64,000 bases of DNA from Scopulibacillus darangshiensis. Its GTDB lineage: Bacteria > Bacillota > Bacilli > Bacillales > Sporolactobacillaceae. A model generated the notes under the pieces. The model was given only the letters and a program-made list of their open reading frames with translations, was not told where the DNA came from and did not search any database. The position numbers and the translations under genes are program-made. Location: NCBI RefSeq assembly GCF_004341035.1, contig NZ_SLXK01000019.1, forward strand, positions 1-64,000, written 5' to 3'. Shown piece by piece: positions 16,577 through 25,908 of the stretch. How positions within the stretch are numbered: the first letter of the stretch is position 1; every line of letters begins with the position of its first letter.

Positions 16577-17740
16577 ATGAAGAGCTTTTCATATCATAAC
16601 CCAACGAAGCTTATTTTTGGCAAAGGGCAAACCAAAGCTTTGCAAGACCAAATTCCTCAATATGGTCAAAGAGTTCTTGTTGTCTACGGAGGCGGGAGCA
16701 TTAAGAATAACGGTATATATGATCAAGTTATAGAAAACCTAAGGGCAGTTAATGCTGAGGTCTATGAATTGTCCGGTGTTCAGCCTAATCCTCGTCTGGA
16801 GACAGTGCGAAAAGGCATAGACATTTGCAAGAAGGAAAACATCGATATCGTCCTGGCTGTAGGAGGGGGCAGTGTGATTGACTGTTCTAAGTCCATTGCC
16901 GGCGGTGCTACTTATGATGGTGATGTCTGGGATCTTATTACTAAAAAGGCTGTTTTAGAGGATGCATTGCCACTAGGGACTGTGTTAACGTTAGCCGCGA
17001 CAGGCTCTGAAATGAATTCAGGTGCTGTTATTACGAATTGGGAAACCCATGAAAAATACGGCTGGGGCTCACCGCTGCTCTTTCCGAGGTTTTCTATTCT
17101 TGATCCTGAGAACACTTTTACTGTACCAAAGGATCAGACCGTTAATGGTATCGTCGATATGATGACACATGTGCTTGAGCAATACTATCATAACGAACCT
17201 AATGCACCGCTTCAAGACAGAATGTGCGAGGCTGTGTTGATGACGGTGATGGAAACGGCGCCTAAGCTGTTGAAAGAACTTAATAACTATGACTACCGGG
17301 AGACCATTCTATACAGCGGAACCATTGCATTGAATGGGATGCTGCAAATGGGAACCAAAGGCGACTGGGGTTCGCATAATATTGAACATGCCATCTCAGC
17401 TGTTCACGACATCCCTCATGCCGGCGGTTTGGCTATCATCTTCCCGAACTGGTTGAAAGTAACGATGGATAAAGGATTAGATAAGAGCAAACAGTTAGCC
17501 GTCCGAATATTTGGGGTCGATCCAGAGGGCAAATCAGACCGGGATATTGCAATGGAAGGCATTGAGCGGCTTAGACAATTTTGGACAAAAATCGGAGCGC
17601 CCGAGACGCTTGGCGACTACCACATCGGTAAGAAATCCATTGACACCATTTCTGAAAAGGCAATGGCTAGAGGTTCTTTTGGCGGCTTTTATTCAATGGA
17701 AAAAGAGGATGTCACGAAACTTTTGACCATGTGCTTGTAG
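16577..17740 (+). CDS. yugJ: Iron-containing alcohol dehydrogenase (butanol dehydrogenase type)
   Basis: NAD(P)H-dependent group III alcohol dehydrogenase that reduces aldehydes, cytoplasmic. Seen: GGGSIKN and [13 protein letters not shown] nucleotide-binding motifs and the metal-binding histidines in [28 protein letters not shown]. The start is ATG 16577, 9 bases after GGGAGG, giving 387 residues, the size of YugJ. YugJ and YugK are close paralogues, so the exact ortholog is not certain. Confidence 0.92.
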   Translation: MKSFSYHNPTKLIFGKGQTKALQDQIPQYGQRVLVVYGGGSIKNNGIYDQVIENLRAVNAEVYELSGVQPNPRLETVRKGIDICKKENIDIVLAVGGGSVIDCSKSIAGGATYDGDVWDLITKKAVLEDALPLGTVLTLAATGSEMNSGAVITNWETHEKYGWGSPLLFPRFSILDPENTFTVPKDQTVNGIVDMMTHVLEQYYHNEPNAPLQDRMCEAVLMTVMETAPKLLKELNNYDYRETILYSGTIALNGMLQMGTKGDWGSHNIEHAISAVHDIPHAGGLAIIFPNWLKVTMDKGLDKSKQLAVRIFGVDPEGKSDRDIAMEGIERLRQFWTKIGAPETLGDYHIGKKSIDTISEKAMARGSFGGFYSMEKEDVTKLLTMCL

Positions 17741-17778
17741 GGGATGCAATACCTGCTTAGTCAATTGGATATAATATA

Positions 17779-17816
17779 TGAGAGGATTACCAGTAAATAC
17801 GGTCCTCTCTTTTTAT
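17779..17816 (+). terminator. Terminator of yugJ
   Basis: GAGAGGA (17780-17786) pairs with TCCTCTC (17803-17809), followed by TTTTT. Confidence 0.8.
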
Positions 17817-17887
17817 GTGTGTCTTGAATAAGTACAAATCGTTTTGTAGAGTAAAGAAGAAGAACTTACATATTGGAGGCTGTTAAG

Positions 17888-19240
17888 ATGAACAAAAGAG
17901 TAACTTTTGATTACAGTAATGCATTGGCTTTCTTTTCCCAGCATGAAATAGATTACTTATCCGGGGCTGTTCAGGCAGCACATGAAGCCTTGCATAATGG
18001 GACAGGCGCAGGCAACGACTTTCTTGGCTGGCTTGATCTGCCAACCGGTTATGATAAAGAAGAGTTTAACCGGATCAAGGCATCGGCCGAGAAAATCAAA
18101 AAGGACTCAGATGTCCTGATTGTTATTGGCATCGGAGGGTCATACCTGGGTGCCAGAGCCGCCATTGAAATGCTTAATCATTCATTCTATAATTTGCTGG
18201 ACAAACAAGATCGGAAAACACCGCAAATCTTTTTCGTCGGCAACACCATAAGCTCCACATATACGAAGGAGCTGTTTGCCATCCTGAAGGACAAGGATGT
18301 TTCTGTTAATGTGATATCCAAGTCTGGGACAACGACTGAACCGGCCATTGCTTTCCGTCTTTTCCGAAGCTTCCTTGAAGAGAAATACGGTAAAACTGAG
18401 GCAAGAAAGCGGATCTATGCCACAACAGACAAAGAAAAAGGTGCTTTGAAGACACTTGCAAATAATGAAGGCTATGAGTCCTTTGTCATCCCTGACGATG
18501 TCGGCGGCCGGTATTCCGTATTAACCGCTGTCGGTTTACTGCCGATCGCTGTGAGCGGCGTTAATATCGATGACATGATGATCGGCGCACGTGATGCCCA
18601 AAAAGATTTCAGTTCTGCCAGTCTTTCAGATAATCAAGCTTACCAGTATGCAGCAGCTCGCAATGTTCTTTATAATAAGGGGAAATCAATTGAGCTTTTA
18701 ATCAACTATGAACCGGGACTTCATTATTTTGCGGAATGGTGGAAGCAGCTGTTTGGGGAAAGTGAAGGTAAGGATCATAAAGGTTTATATCCCGCCTCGG
18801 CAGATTTTTCTACTGATTTGCATTCTCTTGGCCAGTATGTTCAGGAAGGCCGGCGTCAATTGATCGAAACAGCTTTGTTTGTTGAAGAGGCGCGCGAGGA
18901 AATCACTATTGAAGAAGATGAGGATAACCTTGACAAACTGAATTACCTTGCAGGCGAAACAATGGACTTTGTCAATAAGAAGGCATTCGAAGGCACACTT
19001 TTGGCACATACTGACGGTCAAGTGCCAAATCTTGTCGTTAATATTCCAGATCTAACCCCATATTACTTTGGATACCTTGTCTATTTCTTTGAAAAAGCGT
19101 GCGCAATGAGCGGTTATCTTCTTGGGGTTAATCCATTTGATCAGCCTGGCGTTGAAGCATATAAGAAGAACATGTTCGCACTCCTTGGGAAACCGGGATT
19201 CGAAACTGAAAAGGCTGAGCTTGAAAAACGTTTGAAATAG
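17888..19240 (+). CDS. pgi: Glucose-6-phosphate isomerase
   Basis: Interconverts glucose-6-phosphate and fructose-6-phosphate in glycolysis. Seen: [21 protein letters not shown] (sugar-phosphate loop), the PGI signature [15 protein letters not shown] and [14 protein letters not shown] near the C-terminus. ATG 17888 lies 8 bases after GGAGG, giving 450 residues, normal for Firmicutes. Same order (yugJ-pgi-yugN-yugO) as in B. subtilis. Confidence 0.97.
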   Translation: MNKRVTFDYSNALAFFSQHEIDYLSGAVQAAHEALHNGTGAGNDFLGWLDLPTGYDKEEFNRIKASAEKIKKDSDVLIVIGIGGSYLGARAAIEMLNHSFYNLLDKQDRKTPQIFFVGNTISSTYTKELFAILKDKDVSVNVISKSGTTTEPAIAFRLFRSFLEEKYGKTEARKRIYATTDKEKGALKTLANNEGYESFVIPDDVGGRYSVLTAVGLLPIAVSGVNIDDMMIGARDAQKDFSSASLSDNQAYQYAAARNVLYNKGKSIELLINYEPGLHYFAEWWKQLFGESEGKDHKGLYPASADFSTDLHSLGQYVQEGRRQLIETALFVEEAREEITIEEDEDNLDKLNYLAGETMDFVNKKAFEGTLLAHTDGQVPNLVVNIPDLTPYYFGYLVYFFEKACAMSGYLLGVNPFDQPGVEAYKKNMFALLGKPGFETEKAELEKRLK

Positions 19241-19249
19241 CAGCCGGCA

Positions 19250-19280
19250 GGCCTCACCGCTTATAAACGGTGAGGCTATT
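19250..19280 (+). terminator. Hairpin after pgi
   Basis: GCCTCACCG pairs with CGGTGAGGC; the T-run after it is short (TATTTGT), so termination may be weak. Confidence 0.6.
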
Positions 19281-19333
19281 TGTATGTTATAATCGGGCTT
19301 TGCAGACAATAACTTAAAAAAGGAGTTGTTTGC

Positions 19334-19738
19334 ATGAAAACAATTGATTCACGGCTCTCAGGGCAAGAATTTTCTTTAATTGAGCTTGAGAATAAATTAA
19401 AACCGCTTGGTTACGTCATTGGCGGGAATTGGGACTATGATCACGGCTATTTTGATTATAAAATAAAAGAAGATGAGGGCTATATTTATTTGCGGCTTCC
19501 TTTTCAGGCCATTAATGGAATGCTTGATCAGGACGGGGCAGTCGTCAGTTTAGGTGAGCCGTTTATTTTAAGGCATAAATATCGTAAAGGACCTGATGAT
19601 CATGTCGATGTCGGCAGTGTGACAGCGTCAATTAATCAATTCCAAACACCGGTCGAAAAAGATGCCGGTTCTGATAAATATTTGGGTGTCGGGCGCGAAC
19701 TTGTTAATAAGCTTGAAAGTGAACTAATGTCTCAGTGA
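19334..19738 (+). CDS. yugN: YugN-like family protein
   Basis: 134-residue cytoplasmic protein of the YugN family, function unknown. It is acidic with a conserved GGNWDYDHGYFDY segment at about 35-47. AAAAGGAGTTG precedes ATG 19334. Its last 15 bases overlap the end of the converging potassium channel gene. Confidence 0.9.
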   Translation: MKTIDSRLSGQEFSLIELENKLKPLGYVIGGNWDYDHGYFDYKIKEDEGYIYLRLPFQAINGMLDQDGAVVSLGEPFILRHKYRKGPDDHVDVGSVTASINQFQTPVEKDAGSDKYLGVGRELVNKLESELMSQ

Positions 19739-20482
19739 TTCAGAGATGGCACGTGTTGTGATTTGACTCGTGTGAATAAGCTCGTCAACGCCCGCGCGAA
19801 CGGCGTTATCGGACTGGCTCATCGTTAATATTTCAGCAATAACATAGATATCAGGATGCAGTCCTTTAGCAGCAAGGGTGGTCATAATCGTCACCATGTC
19901 CGCCTCTCTTTCTTTCCTATTAGGATCAGCTGTAATGATTAATTGCTTTGCCTGAGTTATGTTCGCCCTCACCAAGGTTTCGTCCTCATATGATGATCCT
20001 TTTACAAATTGAAGGTTACTTATTGGGGAAGCATCCAAGGAATCATCGATCAGAACGATTTGGTAAGGAGTTCCCCTTGCGTGAATCGCCTTAATAAGCT
20101 GGCTTGCACGCTCATTCCAGCCAACAATGATCATATGATCAGCTCCTTTATAAAATGCCTTGCCCTGATGTTGTTTTAATTGGACCGCCATCACATTCTG
20201 TGCCAATTTAGTCAGGAAGTAAGTAATAAATCCAGCGCCTAAAAAGATAAAAAAGATACTAATAATTTTCCCATAATTTGTTTTTGGAACAAAGTCTCCG
20301 TATCCGATTGTTGCAAAAGTTACAACCGCCCACCAAATGCCATCAAGAATCGTTTTAAATGAATTTGGCTCAATGATGTGCATGAAGATCCCGATGCCAA
20401 CGATGAGGAGTAAAATAATAATGATCAGACGCAAAAGCTCAGGTAATCTAAAGTAATAGGATTTGAGTCGTTCCCAATCCAA
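19724..20482 (-). CDS. yugO: Two-TM potassium channel with RCK/TrkA-N domain, short form
   Basis: Homologue of B. subtilis YugO, a K+ channel. Seen: TM1 about 15-37, pore helix and selectivity filter T58-I-G-Y-G62-D, TM2 about 70-92, then a TrkA-N/RCK nucleotide-binding domain from about 112 (HMIIVGWNERA). It ends at 252 residues, soon after the RCK-N fold, whereas YugO is over 300. The TTG start follows AGGGGGTG. The short C-terminus overlaps yugN antisense. Function as a channel is likely; ligand control may differ. Confidence 0.88.
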   Translation of the reverse strand: MDWERLKSYYFRLPELLRLIIIILLLIVGIGIFMHIIEPNSFKTILDGIWWAVVTFATIGYGDFVPKTNYGKIISIFFIFLGAGFITYFLTKLAQNVMAVQLKQHQGKAFYKGADHMIIVGWNERASQLIKAIHARGTPYQIVLIDDSLDASPISNLQFVKGSSYEDETLVRANITQAKQLIITADPNRKEREADMVTIMTTLAAKGLHPDIYVIAEILTMSQSDNAVRAGVDELIHTSQITTRAISESLRH

Positions 20483-20581
20483 TTTTTCACCCCCTATGAA
20501 TTATCATCATTATTGCCAAGCATAAGTTTTCTAGACGAATGATTTGGGTATGGAATGATTGTTAGGAGAGAGGAGAAGCAA

Positions 20582-20878
20582 ATGAAAAACAAAAAGCCAT
20601 CAGTATTTGTAAGATTTATAAATATTGTACTAAGTATTGTTCAAATTATTTTAGGTCTGTTTATTGTTTTAAAGCTTTTCGGGGCGGCCAAAGTCCCCTT
20701 TGTCAGCTGGATTAACTCACTTGCAGATCCGCTGTTGAATCCATTCAAGGGTATTTTCGATCCTGTCACCTTCAGCGGCCAATACGTATTGGATCTATCG
20801 GCTGTTTTTGCGCTGATTGTCTACAGTGTCATTGGTTATATTTTAATAAAAATATTCGGTTCAATTGGCAAAGGATAA
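20582..20878 (+). CDS. YggT-like small membrane protein
   Basis: 98 residues from ATG 20582 (AGGAG 7 bases upstream). Two hydrophobic segments, about 8-34 and 70-95, flank a SWINSLADPLLNPFKGIF stretch, which is the YggT layout. Divergent from the channel gene. YggT proteins have been linked to osmotic or K+ physiology and to SepF-region genes; no function is assigned here. Confidence 0.62.
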   Translation: MKNKKPSVFVRFINIVLSIVQIILGLFIVLKLFGAAKVPFVSWINSLADPLLNPFKGIFDPVTFSGQYVLDLSAVFALIVYSVIGYILIKIFGSIGKG

Positions 20879-20888
20879 ACGTTTTTAA

Positions 20889-20924
20889 AAGGCAGGCCCA
20901 AAAAGCCTGTCTCTCCTTTTTTAA
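20889..20924 (+). terminator. Terminator of the YggT-like gene
   Basis: GGCAGGC (20891-20897) pairs with GCCTGTC (20905-20911), then CTCCTTTTTT. Confidence 0.75.
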
Positions 20925-20933
20925 AAAATACCA

Positions 20934-20962
20934 TTGACGATTAAACAAAAATCTGATATATT
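20934..20962 (+). promoter_or_regulatory. Promoter of tRNA-Ala
   Basis: TTGACG (20934-20939), 17-base spacer, TATATT (20957-20962), 20 bases before the tRNA. Confidence 0.8.
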
Positions 20963-20981
20963 AATTCTTGTCCGATATTAA

Positions 20982-21057
20982 GGGGCATTAGCTCAGCTGG
21001 GAGAGCGCTTCGCTGGCAGCGAAGAGGTCAGCGGTTCGAGCCCGCTATGCTCCACCA
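20982..21057 (+). tRNA. tRNA-Ala (anticodon GGC)
   Basis: 76 bases with encoded CCA. Acceptor arm GGGGCAT/ATGCTCC, D-arm GCTCAGCTGGGAGAGC, anticodon stem CTTCG/CGAAG with loop CTGGCAG (anticodon GGC), and T-arm GCGGTTCGAGCCCGC. It is a lone tRNA gene with its own promoter and terminator. Confidence 0.98.
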
Positions 21058-21072
21058 TAATTTTAAACGTTA

Positions 21073-21115
21073 CAACGCGGTTTTCTCCAAGTGGGAAAAC
21101 CGCGTTTTTATTTTA
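21073..21115 (+). terminator. Terminator of tRNA-Ala
   Basis: AACGCGGTTTTC pairs with GGAAAACCGCGTT, followed by TTTATTTT. Confidence 0.9.
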
Positions 21116-21200
21116 TTAACAAATGATTTACATTTTTATTAAACGACATTTAAATTTCCAGGCTATGATGACAGTAGAGACAAACAAGGGAGTGATATGA

Positions 21201-21422
21201 ATGATGCAGACGGCAGCTGAAGTGTTTGAATCTAATGTCTTTAATTATGTATACATTTATCACCTTGGATTTATTGATCATTCAGATACATTAGAAGAGG
21301 TTTACAGCTTAAGTGAAAAGACGATGTCTGATTTTGAAATGGAAAAAAATAAAAGATTAATGATGAAGGCTTATAAGAAGCCGGTCATCCAGGTAAAAGT
21401 AGAAAGGTTAAATGAGGTGTGA
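21201..21422 (+). CDS. Small hypothetical protein
   Basis: 73 residues, not recognised. Acidic and charged with a helical centre (TLEEVYSLSEKTMSDFEMEK) and a basic C-terminal part; no membrane segment. AAGGGAGTGAT lies 5-7 bases before ATG 21201, and it has its own terminator, so it is likely a true gene. Confidence 0.6.
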   Translation: MMQTAAEVFESNVFNYVYIYHLGFIDHSDTLEEVYSLSEKTMSDFEMEKNKRLMMKAYKKPVIQVKVERLNEV

Positions 21423-21437
21423 CCGGTAATCGAAGAG

Positions 21438-21493
21438 TAATATTAAAAAAAGCGCTTCCATAAAGAAGCGAAAGAAGCGCTTTTTTAATATTA
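21438..21493. terminator. Bidirectional terminator
   Basis: AATATTAAAAAAAGCGCTTC pairs almost perfectly with GAAGCGCTTTTTTAATATT; serves the small gene at 21201 and the minus-strand gene ending at 21491. Confidence 0.9.
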
Positions 21494-21955
21494 TTGATTT
21501 AAGTTATTTTCAATGATCGGACGGATTTGCTGATGCCCAAACACGATTTTATTAACAGCTTCAATTTCCCGTTTGGTCAATTTTTTGTCTTCTTCGATCT
21601 TTGTCGTTAATTCGTGTATTTTTTTACTAATAAAATCTTGGCTGCTGCCTTTGGACCTTTTCTTTAACTCGATCACAAGATAAGCCTTTTGTTCCTTTGA
21701 AAGAGGCAATGCTTCAATTATGTTGTTCATATGTGATATAAATTGTTTCCACCTAATGATATATGCAATGATGTGCCCGATTAATAATACGACTGCAATC
21801 CCGATAAAAGGAATCATAATCCGCATATCCATTATTGTTGGGGCGCTATAAAACAGGATTGAATTGCAAATGGCTGTTAGGGCGATGTAAGACGCGGTAA
21901 ACAAGCCAAGATTGGGCCTCAGTTCCTTTTGTTTTTCCGATAATACCATAGCCAT
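21491..21955 (-). CDS. Hypothetical protein with two membrane segments
   Basis: 154 residues from ATG 21955, which sits 8 bases after GAGGAG (the GTG at 21964 is too close to it). Two transmembrane segments at about 17-37 and 48-67, then a charged helical cytoplasmic part with possible coiled coil (about 75-140). I do not recognise the family. Confidence 0.62.
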   Translation of the reverse strand: MAMVLSEKQKELRPNLGLFTASYIALTAICNSILFYSAPTIMDMRIMIPFIGIAVVLLIGHIIAYIIRWKQFISHMNNIIEALPLSKEQKAYLVIELKKRSKGSSQDFISKKIHELTTKIEEDKKLTKREIEAVNKIVFGHQQIRPIIENNLNQ

Positions 21956-22147
21956 CTTTATCACTCCTCTTGTAAATTTAAAAGTTCACAAATTATCTAC
22001 ATGTTGTTCACAGAATGTTAATATTTATTTTTATTATAACCAGAAGTCAGATAATTTTCAATGGTTTGACACAAATTTTTAAAAAAAGTTCTTTACAATC
22101 TATGAATATTATGATCAAATAGAGCTTCTGTGATACGTCGAAAGGAC

Positions 22148-22208
22148 CAAAAAGGAGAAAAAAGTCTCTGAAGGAAAGATCTTCAGAAACCTTTTTCTCC
22201 TTTTCTGG
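22148..22208 (-). terminator. Long hairpin terminator of the L,D-transpeptidase gene
   Basis: AAAAAGGAGAAAAA with CTTTTTCTCCTTTT outside, and TCTGAAG with CTTCAGA inside. T-rich on both strands. Confidence 0.75.
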
Positions 22209-22211
22209 ATG

Positions 22212-22547
22212 CTAAGCATGAATGTAAACATTGGTTCCGATTGGCACAGTGTGTGAAAGCTCTAATACGTCTTTGTTATACATACGGATACAGCCATGTG
22301 AGACATCTTTTCCGATCGATGATGGATTGTTAGTCCCATGAATACCGTAATGCGGTTTTGACAATCCCATCCACATGACGCCAAATGGTCCCCCGGGATT
22401 TGGGTCTTTATTTATAATATGGTAGTTTCCTGTTGGGGTTTGAGTCAGCATTTTTCCGACAGCTATGGGGTACCTTTTTATAACATGGCTGCCATTGTAA
22501 AGTGTCATCCGATGCTTTTTTAAAGCAACATCAATCCAATAAGTCAT
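22212..22547 (-). CDS. Minimal L,D-transpeptidase (YkuD domain)
   Basis: 111 residues forming only the YkuD catalytic domain, the enzyme type that makes 3-3 peptide crosslinks in the wall. Seen: His70 in YGIHGTN and the active-site S-H-G-C86-I-R-M. There is no signal peptide and no LysM, unlike B. subtilis YkuD, so how it reaches the wall is not visible. AAGGAGGGAC precedes two ATGs (22553 and 22547); the second has the better 9-base spacing. Confidence 0.86.
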   Translation of the reverse strand: MTYWIDVALKKHRMTLYNGSHVIKRYPIAVGKMLTQTPTGNYHIINKDPNPGGPFGVMWMGLSKPHYGIHGTNNPSSIGKDVSHGCIRMYNKDVLELSHTVPIGTNVYIHA

Positions 22548-22628
22548 TTTCATGTCCCTCCTTGAGTCAATCGCCCTGCTTTATTAAATGATGGATTCAA
22601 GATGGGAGTGACTTTTTTTGACACTTAA

Positions 22629-22657
22629 AAATTGCCGGGCGCGTGTGCACCCGGCAG
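22629..22657 (-). terminator. Terminator of the yfmJ-like gene
   Basis: TGCCGGG pairs with CCCGGCA (22633-22655); on the minus strand it is followed by CAATTTTT. Confidence 0.7.
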
Positions 22658-22660
22658 TCA

Positions 22661-23680
22661 TTATTTCGATTGATCAGCAATTTTAACAAGATACTTTCCA
22701 ATGTTATCGCCTTCAAAAAGGCCCAGGAATGCCTGAATGATATTGTCAAAGCCTTCAACAATCGTTTCTCTGTATTTTATTTTCCCATCCTGCACCCACT
22801 TTGCTAGAATCTGTTCAGCTTCTTGGAATTCCTTAGCATAATCTGAGACGATGAAGCCTTTCATTAAGGCGCTGTTAATGAGCAGCTGGCTTTGTACACG
22901 CGGACCGATGTCCGGTTTTTCAAGGTTGTAAAGCGAGATTTGACCGCATAAAGGAATCCGGGCGCCGTGGTTGATCATGCGAAGCACCGCGTCGGAAACC
23001 TCCCCGCCAACATTATCATAATAAACATCCACACCGTTCGGACATGTTTGTTTTAATTGCTCGTAAAAATCACCGTCTTTATAATTAATGGCTTCATCAA
23101 AGCCTAAGTCATTTTTAAGAAAATCCAATTTTTCTTGGGTACCGGCGATGCCCACCGCTCGGGCTCCTTTTATTTTGGCTATTTGTCCGACCACAGAGCC
23201 GACTGCACCGGCTGCTCCAGAGACAACTACAGTCTCGTTAACTTTTGGCTGGCCAATGTCTAACAGGCCGAAATAAGCCGTCAAGCCAGGCATGCCAAGA
23301 ACCCCGAGGTGCGTTGTGATAGGGGCAAGTTTCTCATCAATTTTTCTTAGTTCATCTTCATGTGCCGTTTGATAGGTTCGCCAGCCTAAGTTGCCGATGA
23401 CAAGATCACCTTCACTAAATTCAGGCGTTTGAGATGCAATCACTTCGCTGATGACGCCACCCTTAATGACCTCATCTAATTGAAAGGGCGGCACGTATGA
23501 TTTCCTGTCACTCATTCTCCCTCTCATGTAAGGATCAACCGAAACATACAGCGTTTTTAACAGGACCTCATTCAAGACAGGCTTTGGCATTGGCGCTTGA
23601 TCAAACTTAAAATCTTCTTCCACAGGCATGCCTTTAGGGCGTCTAACAAGCAAAATTTGTTGGATTGTTTCAGGATGCAT
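22661..23680 (-). CDS. yfmJ: NADP-dependent oxidoreductase, zinc-free MDR family (YfmJ-like)
   Basis: Medium-chain dehydrogenase/reductase of the leukotriene B4 dehydrogenase / quinone-oxidoreductase-like type, reducing activated double bonds with NADPH. Seen: VDPYMRGRM in the N-terminal domain, the Rossmann motif SGAAGAVGSVVGQ and the VDVYYDNVGGE segment; no structural zinc cysteines. 339 residues, same as B. subtilis YfmJ. AAAGGTGTG precedes ATG 23680. Downstream of the purine permease by 16 bases in the same direction, so likely cotranscribed with it. Confidence 0.9.
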   Translation of the reverse strand: MHPETIQQILLVRRPKGMPVEEDFKFDQAPMPKPVLNEVLLKTLYVSVDPYMRGRMSDRKSYVPPFQLDEVIKGGVISEVIASQTPEFSEGDLVIGNLGWRTYQTAHEDELRKIDEKLAPITTHLGVLGMPGLTAYFGLLDIGQPKVNETVVVSGAAGAVGSVVGQIAKIKGARAVGIAGTQEKLDFLKNDLGFDEAINYKDGDFYEQLKQTCPNGVDVYYDNVGGEVSDAVLRMINHGARIPLCGQISLYNLEKPDIGPRVQSQLLINSALMKGFIVSDYAKEFQEAEQILAKWVQDGKIKYRETIVEGFDNIIQAFLGLFEGDNIGKYLVKIADQSK

Positions 23681-23696
23681 GGTTCCACACCTTTCT

Positions 23697-24983
23697 TTAT
23701 GTCATAATTGTACCCGCGATAAAATTGAGCAGGAACAAAAAAGCTATAACGTATAGTACACGGGATACCTGCCGCGCCTTTCCCAACAGCAACTTTAACA
23801 AAGGATAGGCGATAAAACCGAAAGCCAACCCATCGGCAATGCTGAAGGTCAAAGGGATTAATAAAATGATCAGAAAGGCAGGGAAACTTTCCGAGAAATC
23901 ATGAAAGGGGATATACCTCACATTTTGCATCATAAGTGCACCAAGAATAATAAGAATTGGTGCAACTGCGCTATTTGGAATGAATCCAATCACTGGAATG
24001 GCAATAAAAGATAATCCAAACAGCATTGCAGCAATAACGGATGTCAAACCGGTTTTGCCGCCTTCTTGGATGCCAGAGGCACTCTCGGCTGCCGAAATCG
24101 TCGGGCTCGTGCCAAATAAAGCTGAAAGAATCGACGAAGCTGCAGCTGATTTATAAGAGGCATCGAACCGGCTGCTGTTTGGCAGCATACCGTGCAAGAG
24201 GCCCATATTTTCAAATACAATCAGCATCGTCAATGAGAAGACTGACAGAATGAATGGCAAATGATAAAAGTCAGTGAAATTCAAGCTGCCAAACGCTGAC
24301 ATGTAAGTCTTTAGCGATGGAGTTGTGGCCTGATGAACTGTTGCCGGCCCCAAAAGGTAATATGCACATGTTGTGACAAGCATGCCGATGATGAAACTGC
24401 CTTTAACCTTTCTGACAAAAAGCGTGCACGTAATGATCAATCCGAATAACGTCAATAGAGCTTCATGGCTGCTAAGATTACCTAGAGCAACAAATGATGA
24501 ACGGCCGCTGACGACAAGCCCGCCTTTTTGCAGACCAATAAATGCAAGAAAGAGGCCGATCCCGACCGTAATCCCGTGTTTTAACGTTTCCGGTATACCG
24601 ATAGATAAAGCTTTACTTAGTCTGCTAAAGCTTATAAATAGGAAGATGAACCCGGAACAAAATACGACCGCAAGAGCCTGTTCAGCTGTCAAACCGGCTG
24701 ATTGAACGATTGTGTAGGTGAAGAAGGCATTAACGCCCATCCCAGGAATCTGAATGATCGGCGAGTTAGCCCAAAGACCCATAATTAAGCATCCGGCAAT
24801 AGAAGACAAAATAGTTGCCGTGACACCAATATCAAGCGGAATCCCCGCATCCTTTAAAATAAGGGGATTAATGATGATAATATAGGCGGCCGTGAAAAAG
24901 GCCGTGAGCCCAGCGACAGCTTCCTTTTTGACATTTGTTTTATTTTCCTTCAATCGAAAATGCTTTATTAATAATTGAAACAT
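23697..24983 (-). CDS. NCS2-family purine permease (guanine/hypoxanthine/adenine type)
   Basis: 428-residue integral membrane transporter with about 12-14 hydrophobic segments of the AzgA-like branch (PbuG/PbuO/AdeP). Seen: the opening FRLKENKTNVKKEAVAGLTAFF, the GMGVNAFFTY motif and the substrate-site SAAESASGIQEGGKTGLTS. No purine riboswitch is visible upstream, so control by guanine sensing at the RNA level is not indicated. The ribosome site before ATG 24983 is weak (GAGATGAC). Confidence 0.9.
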   Translation of the reverse strand: MFQLLIKHFRLKENKTNVKKEAVAGLTAFFTAAYIIIINPLILKDAGIPLDIGVTATILSSIAGCLIMGLWANSPIIQIPGMGVNAFFTYTIVQSAGLTAEQALAVVFCSGFIFLFISFSRLSKALSIGIPETLKHGITVGIGLFLAFIGLQKGGLVVSGRSSFVALGNLSSHEALLTLFGLIITCTLFVRKVKGSFIIGMLVTTCAYYLLGPATVHQATTPSLKTYMSAFGSLNFTDFYHLPFILSVFSLTMLIVFENMGLLHGMLPNSSRFDASYKSAAASSILSALFGTSPTISAAESASGIQEGGKTGLTSVIAAMLFGLSFIAIPVIGFIPNSAVAPILIILGALMMQNVRYIPFHDFSESFPAFLIILLIPLTFSIADGLAFGFIAYPLLKLLLGKARQVSRVLYVIAFLFLLNFIAGTIMT

Positions 24984-25044
24984 GATGTGTCATCTCTATA
25001 AAATTGTCCCTCACCCACCCATTATGCGCGTGCATAACGTTTGA

Positions 25045-25053
25045 ATTATACCA
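25045..25053 (-). promoter_or_regulatory. Extended -10 promoter of the purine permease
   Basis: Minus strand TGGTATAAT, an extended -10 element, about 60 bases before the start codon. No clear -35. Confidence 0.5.
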
Positions 25054-25057
25054 CATA

Positions 25058-25100
25058 AGAAGAAACCCTGCAGAATGAAGAATGTATCTGCAGGGTAGAC
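25058..25100 (-). terminator. Terminator of the peroxiredoxin gene
   Basis: CCCTGCAG pairs with CTGCAGGG; minus strand continues TTTCTTCTT. Confidence 0.75.
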
Positions 25101-25102
25101 TG

Positions 25103-25609
25103 TCATCGCAAATTTTTGCTAATATACTTAATGGTCTTGCCAAGGTCATGCGGGGACGGCCTGCCAAATGGTCCGGTTTGTTTTTGTTGAAATAAGAGGT
25201 TGCCTTTATCATCAACGAGAAATACAGCCGGTTCATTATGGTCTCCGTGATCTTCGTAAGGACCATCCTCTTTATGGATATAGACGCCGTAACCTCTGAC
25301 AGCTGCCCGGTCTTTGTCGCTTAAGACTGGGAATGAAAGCGATTTTGCTGAAACCAATTCTTTTAATCGGTCAATCTCATCTGATGAAATCGCGACAATA
25401 TGTGTGTGTTGATTGGCAAACTTTTCAGTGCTTTTTTCAATTTCTTCTAAATAATCGTTGCATGCCGGACACCACTCACCCCTAAAGAATATAATCAAAT
25501 GCCATGCCTTGTGCCCTTTTTGGTGATCGCTGAATGAAAATAGCCCGCCGTCGGTCGATAAGAGATTGAAATCAGGTGCCTTCTCGCCAAGTTTAAGTTC
25601 GTTCATCAT
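25103..25609 (-). CDS. Peroxiredoxin / AhpC-TSA family thiol protein
   Basis: 168 residues with a thioredoxin fold. Seen: APDFNLLSTDGG, the active site FFRGEWC47-P-A-C50, and a PAVFLVDDKGNL strand. The CxxC at the active site is like TlpA/BCP-like redoxins rather than 2-Cys AhpC. Likely reduces peroxides or thiols in the cytoplasm. GGGAGG precedes the two ATGs at 25609 and 25606. Confidence 0.85.
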   Translation of the reverse strand: MMNELKLGEKAPDFNLLSTDGGLFSFSDHQKGHKAWHLIIFFRGEWCPACNDYLEEIEKSTEKFANQHTHIVAISSDEIDRLKELVSAKSLSFPVLSDKDRAAVRGYGVYIHKEDGPYEDHGDHNEPAVFLVDDKGNLLFQQKQTGPFGRPSPHDLGKTIKYISKNLR

Positions 25610-25908
25610 GTTGTCCTCCCTTTATGAATTGAAAGATAGAAAGAGGTACTTATCATTATTATTTTTCCTGCTTTTAAGGATATTAAAACATTTTCTTTAA
25701 CGTTTATTTCATATTACAAGAAGGAAAAGAGGAAAGTAAGATAGGGTTTCATGTATTTTTAACAAAAACGGTGGTGGAATCCTTTATTTTTTAAAAAATG
25801 CATAGCAGAAATTAATGTTTTGCGGCATTCCTATATGCGTTTTTGCTTTTTTGCTGATTTGAGATGACACATTCCTATCCTTATGATCAAAGAAAGGGGG
25901 ATGATGGC

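Noticed and set aside
24984-25060. Purine riboswitch before the NCS2 permease
   Set aside because: No conserved purine aptamer loops or P1 stem are present; the leader is only about 60 bases.
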